DNA of 64,000 bases from an uncultured Paraburkholderia sp. (lineage in GTDB: Bacteria; Pseudomonadota; Gammaproteobacteria; Burkholderiales; Burkholderiaceae). The notes below the pieces were generated by a model. That model saw nothing but the letters and a program-made list of their open reading frames with translations, ran no database searches and was not told the origin of the DNA. Made by a program: the position numbers and the translations under genes. How positions within the stretch are numbered: position 1 is the stretch's first letter; every line of letters starts with the position of its first letter. The stretch is taken from the NCBI GenBank assembly GCA_940746715.1, contig CALNWN010000001.1, positions 1 through 64,000 on the forward strand. The letters are read 5' to 3'. Below, piece by piece: positions 60,403 through 64,000 of the stretch.

Positions 60403-61779
60403 CGAACATATTGCGGCGCAGGAACACGAAGCCGGTGCCCGCGATCAAGCCGAGGATCGTCGCGGCCGACAGGATCAGCGCCTTCTTCGGCTTGACGGGC
60501 GAGCCCGGGCGCAGCGCAGCGTCGACGATATGCACATTCCCGCCGGTGCCGGCTTTCTGCACGGAGAGCTCCTGCACGCGATTGAGCAGCAGCACATAAA
60601 TGTCTTCGGCCACTTTCGCGTCGCGCTGCAATTGCACGGCCTTGACCTCGGTGGCGGGCAGATCACGGAAACGGTCCGCGTATTTCGCGCGCTGCGCCTG
60701 CAACTCGGCCATCTGCTCGCGCGCGGCCTTGAGCATCGGATGATCGTCGCCGTAACGCTCGGTGAGCTGCGCCATCTGCAGACGCAGGCCAGCGATCTGC
60801 TGTTCGTACTGCACGCTGCCTTCCAGATACACCTTGGCCTCGTCGCTCGCGTTGATCGAGCCGGACTGGCGCTGATACGCGGTGAGCGCGGCCTCGGCGC
60901 GTTCGAGATCGGCCTTCAGGCGCGGCTCCTCGCTTTTCAGGAAGTCGAGCATCTTGCTCGCGTCGGCCTGCTTGTTCGAAATGTGCTGGCGCACATACGA
61001 TTGTGCGAGCGCATTGGCGACGAGCGCGGCATGCTCGGGGTTCTTGTCCTCCAGCGAGATCTGGATCACGCCCGTCTGCTTGCCCTGCTCCTGCACCGCG
61101 ATCGCCGACTGGAATGCGCTGATGGCGTCGAGATCGTTGGCGCGGATTACGGTGAACTCCTCGCCTGCACGCGCCACCAGCCTGTTGACGAGCATCGTCA
61201 CGCCGCCGCCCTGCGCCTGCCGGCCGACCTCGCTGCGCAAGAGCAGCGCACCGTTCTCCGCGTAGAGTTCATAGCGGCCGCCCGCCTGCGCTTTCATCGT
61301 CTCTGGCCTTCCAGCGCGGGCAGCACGTCGATGGAATCGACATCGGCCACCTCGCCGCCCCATGCATACGACGACAGGCCGAGCCACGGTTTCGCGAGCT
61401 CGCCGGGCGTCGCAATGCGCGCGGCGATGCTGCCGAGAAGCGGTATGGTTTTCGGCGTGACGCTGAAGTTTAGCTTCATCTGTTCGACGACGGGGCCGAC
61501 CACGCCGCGGCTCTTGATGATTTCGATTTCGGCGTCGGTGGGCAGCGAACTCGAGCCGCTCATGATCGAGGCGCCGGTCTGCGTCTGCGTGAGCGCCTGC
61601 TCGACGCGCACATGGGCATCGGCCGAGTAGATCGGCTTCGCGAGCACGCAGTAGGCGCCTGCAATCGCGATCAGCCACCAGATGTCGTCGAGGATCACCT
61701 GCACCAGTTGCCCGAGGACGACGTCCTCTTCTTCGGTCCTGAGCGGACCGGCCATGTGTGGAGAGATTTGATTGCTCAC
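60403..61779 (-). pseudogene. bceF: Exopolysaccharide tyrosine autokinase, kinase domain lost
   Basis: Wzc/BceF-like inner-membrane protein. A GTG start at 61779 overlaps no other gene and follows bceE by 19 bases. The Wzz domain begins after DDIWWLIAIAGAYCVLA (first helix). A frameshift near 61303 precedes TMKAQAGGRYELYAENGALL. The long coiled-coil part (SEEPRLKADLERAEAALTAY, YGDDHPMLKAAREQMAELQA) and the second helix ([20 protein letters not shown]) are intact. The sequence ends at FLRRNMF against malate synthase, so the cytoplasmic BY-kinase with Walker motifs and Tyr tail is missing. Confidence 0.86.
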
Positions 61780-61798
61780 AATTCGATCCCGGGTCTGG

Positions 61799-63027
61799 TT
61801 AGCGCGTCAGCTGTTTCAGGTAGAAGAGCGTCTGCACGCTCGGCAACACCTGCTGCAATACGCGGTTGAACGTGGTCGATGCGGCGGTGCCCACATACAC
61901 AACATCCATCGGCTGCAACTGGAATTGCGCGGACAGCATGATCGCGTCGGGCTGCGTCATGTCGAGGCGGTACACGTCCGGTGTGGTCGGGTGCTCGCGC
62001 ATGCCGCGCATCACGAAGATCTGACGCGGATTGGCGTCGGTGTCGAGATGCCGCCGGCCTGCGTGAGCGCATCCGCGATCGTCAGACGGCCCTTCAACAT
62101 CGGCATCTGGATCGGCGTCTTCACCTCGCCCATCACGAACACGCGGCTGTTGCTGCGGTCCGGCACATTGATCACGTCGCCGTTTTGCAGCATCACGTTT
62201 TGCGTCGTGTCGCCGGCATCCAGCATGCGGTTGGCGTCGAGCACGTACAGCTTGTTGTTGCGCGTGAGACGCACGCGCTGGATGTCCGCGTCGGCGGTCG
62301 TCCCGCCCGAGCGCGTCAGCGCGTCGACGAGCGTGAGCGGCACATCGCTCACCGCGAGCGGGCCCGGCGTCTTCACTTCGCCCGTGACCTGCACTTTCTG
62401 GCCGCGATACGACAGCACGCGCACATCGACCTGCGGATTGCGGATATAGAGCACGAGGCCGCTTGCAAGCTGATCGCGCAGTTCGCCGACGGTCTTCCCC
62501 GCGGCCTTGATGCGGCCGACGAACGGGAAGTAGATCGTGCCGTCGGCGGCGATGGTCTGTCCGTAGGGATCGGCCTGGCCCGGCAACGCGGCCGTGTACG
62601 GCTGCTGCAACGCGCCGGCGATGGTCTGCGTGCTGGTGCCGCCCGCCGACAGCGTGCTGCCCTGCGGCGTGGTCAATTCCGGGTGATCCCACACGGTGAT
62701 GCCGAGAATGTCCTGCGGCGAGAGCCGGTACACGTATTGCGACGGATCGGCGAAGGCCGACGTGGGCAGCGGCCGCGGCGGCGCACTCGCCTCGGCCTGC
62801 GCCTGCGCGGCGACGACGCTCGCGTCGATCACGTGAACCGGATAGGTTTCGGCGGCCTGGCTTTCATGCTGGCCGTCGTCTTTCAGCCGCGACGTGTCGA
62901 GATAGTTGCCGGGTGCGGTTGCGCAGGCCGACAACAAAGACGTCAGCGCGAGCGTGGTCGCGAACTTTGTTGTGAAGTTCGCTTTCAGGTTGGTGAAGCA
63001 GTGTGTAGCGAGTGTTTTCTTCAGCAT
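61799..63027 (-). pseudogene. bceE: Polysaccharide export outer-membrane lipoprotein (Wza-like), frameshifted
   Basis: ATG 63027 overlaps the end of the phosphatase frame. Lipoprotein signal with LTSLLSAC (Cys about residue 31). The Wza/Poly_export domain has YRLSPQDILGITVWDHPELT and IYFPFVGRIKAAGKTVGELR. SLBB repeats follow (KVQVTGEVKTPGPLAVSDVP, RVFVMGEVKTPIQMPML). The frame breaks near 62050 after LTQAGGIST and resumes ANPRQIFVMRGMREH to the end (MDVVYVGTAASTTFNRVLQQ). Joined length about 409. It forms the outer-membrane channel for the polymer. Confidence 0.87.
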
Positions 63028-63215
63028 ATTTTTTTCAGCCATCCCATGATCAGATGTTCGATGAGCACGAGACTTTCCCTGTAAGCGGATTCCTCGCCGC
63101 CGTGCGGATCGGCGACGTCGGGCAGGTCGTCCCACTTGCCGAGCGGAAAGACCTTGCCGCGCGAAGCCGGGTCGAGCGCTTCGACTTCGCTCACCTGCGC
63201 ACGCTTGCTCACGAG
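63021..63215 (-). pseudogene. bceD: Low-molecular-weight protein-tyrosine phosphatase, C-terminal remnant
   Basis: The last ~60 residues are those of a BceD/Wzb-like phosphatase: TYLVLVSKRAQVSEVEALDP, RGKVFPLGKWDDL and the general-acid Asp in VADPHG, ending at TGA 63023-63021. The N-terminal phosphate loop (Cys-x5-Arg) is not found upstream; sequence from 63216 on changes frame repeatedly. The phosphatase would have counteracted BceF autophosphorylation. Confidence 0.7.
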
Positions 63216-63898
63216 GACGAGATAAGTGCCATCCCGTTCGTTAGTCGGCTCTTCAGTTCGGCATTCAGTGGGCCATCCAGCTGGCCGCCCGGTTGAATTT
63301 CCCGGGGCCAATCGTTCCGGCTGCGGCACGCGCCACGCCGGCATGCGCGTCGGCAATGCCATTGCCGGACGCGAAGCCGATCGAAGCCGTGCTAATTGCA
63401 ATGACGTTTTCCGCTTTGCCAAACCGGCCGCTCGGCCGCTTGCGAAAAACGTGTCTCGGAATGAGTGAATGTCTTTCTACAGGTATAGATAAAGCGCTAT
63501 TAAAATTCGCGCCGCAAGGCCGCAAAAATCTCAAAATGTATCGGGGAAATTGCAATATTTTTTGATGGATTTTATGTGGCAAGTTTTACCGGAACGGAGA
63601 GACGAACGACGCTTTTTCGTGGCCTTCTTGTGGCAAAAAGTGGCTTTTTGCATGGGATTTCGGGCTCTCACGCGACCCCAACGCCTCTACCATTCCTGAC
63701 GCAAGCGGCGGTGTAAAAAAATGCCCGCCAATTTTTTCAACGTAAATTTATCTTTTTATGAAATTAACGGCGACATTTTTGATTCATCAAGGCGCCGCCT
63801 TATCCGCCAATCCATATAGTTTTCATTTAACGCGCCTTTATTGACCTGAATGTTCGTGATAAAACTCGACGCATTCAACCAGTCCTGAGGAGTCCATC
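63216..63898. other. Decayed phosphatase 5' region and AT-rich promoter gap of the exopolysaccharide locus
   Basis: From 63216 to about 63590 the reverse strand has short frames joined by shifts, without a recognisable family. From 63590 to 63898 the DNA is clearly AT-richer than its surroundings, with several T/A runs, as expected for the divergent bce promoters. A small perfect dyad lies at 63633-63651. Confidence 0.55.
63633..63651. promoter_or_regulatory. Small dyad in the exopolysaccharide promoter gap
   Basis: GCAAAAAG (63633-63640) and CTTTTTGC (63644-63651) separated by TGG. It could be a regulator site for the divergent bce operons. No known consensus was matched. Confidence 0.3.
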
Positions 63899-64000
63899 AT
63901 GACCGCTCCGGTTACGGCCGCGTCCGCCGACACCCAGCCGAGAGAAGCCGCGTCCGCACACGTTAAACTGAAGGTTCATCCTGTGATTCTGGCGGGCGGC
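63899..64000 (+). CDS. bceA: Mannose-1-phosphate guanylyltransferase/phosphomannose isomerase, start only
   Basis: ATG at 63899 after CTGAGGAGTCC. Thirty-four codons are in the window. After a polar lead the segment KLKVHPVILAGG is the start of the nucleotidyltransferase fold, whose next residues would be the GSGTRLWP pyrophosphorylase loop. Divergence from bceD/E/F and the family match point to BceA, which makes GDP-mannose for cepacian-type polymer. The rest lies beyond the window, so integrity is unknown. Confidence 0.75.
   Translation, partial: MTAPVTAASADTQPREAASAHVKLKVHPVILAGG

Overview
The window looks like a high-GC betaproteobacterium of the Burkholderiaceae, closest to Paraburkholderia/Caballeronia/Burkholderia. 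The signs are an extended-hopanoid cluster (hpnJ, hpnI, hpnK, hpnL), a cepacian-type exopolysaccharide locus (bceA/D/E/F-like), a FabV enoyl reductase, and many regulator, transporter and dehydrogenase genes of Burkholderia type. No rRNA, tRNA, CRISPR array or intact insertion sequence was seen.

The main feature is gene decay. About two thirds of the recognisable genes carry frameshifts, in-frame stops, internal deletions, or truncations that end inside a second, unrelated broken gene. Some single-base shifts could be sequencing errors. The in-frame stops (often at a position expected to be Trp or Gln), the long internal deletions and the chimeric junctions point to real decay, as in a host-restricted or recently bottlenecked lineage. 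Apparently intact genes include hpnJ, hpnI, hpnL, cspA, gabD, proQ, fabV, a glutathione S-transferase, a nitrate/nitrite-type porter, a GlcG-like protein, and IclR and AraC regulators.

Layout: 1-4.1 kb holds the ilvA end, broken pobA, small exported proteins and cytochrome b561. 4.1-8.1 kb is a ketodeoxyuronate/KDG module (IclR regulator, kduD, kduI, divergent kdgT) with candidate operators. 8.1-10.7 kb holds an acetyltransferase, gabD and cspA. 10.8-19.1 kb is the hopanoid region, hpnJ-hpnI-hpnL, then a converging broken PmrAB/QseBC-like two-component system, then a second broken hpnI joined to an hpnK remnant. An identical PmrA-type box lies before hpnJ and before the two-component operon. 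19.2-24.5 kb has proQ, a TAXI-type binding protein, a broken SDR, an Hsp70/LysR fusion and a truncated aldehyde dehydrogenase. 24.5-32 kb is a sugar operon (dehydrogenase, ribokinase-like kinase, CUT2 ABC importer, DeoR regulator), mostly frameshifted.

32-44.6 kb has a glycosyltransferase, a HAD/P-loop two-domain protein, a large winged-helix ATPase regulator, AraC, a Tat-type hydrolase, an amidohydrolase/TerC junction, NhaR-like LysR and an aminotransferase. 44.6-45.8 kb is debris with a cytochrome c and a tyrosine-recombinase remnant beside a dif-like site. 45.8-53.3 kb has an MFS transporter, a penicillin-binding-protein fragment, fabV, GST, a three-part chimera and a porin. 53.4-57.3 kb is a nitrate-assimilation remnant (PilJ-N domain protein, NarK-like porter, cobA-type methyltransferase). 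57.4-60.4 kb has a MOSC protein, GlcG-like protein and truncated malate synthase G. 60.4-64 kb is the exopolysaccharide locus with truncated bceF, frameshifted bceE, a phosphatase remnant and the start of bceA.
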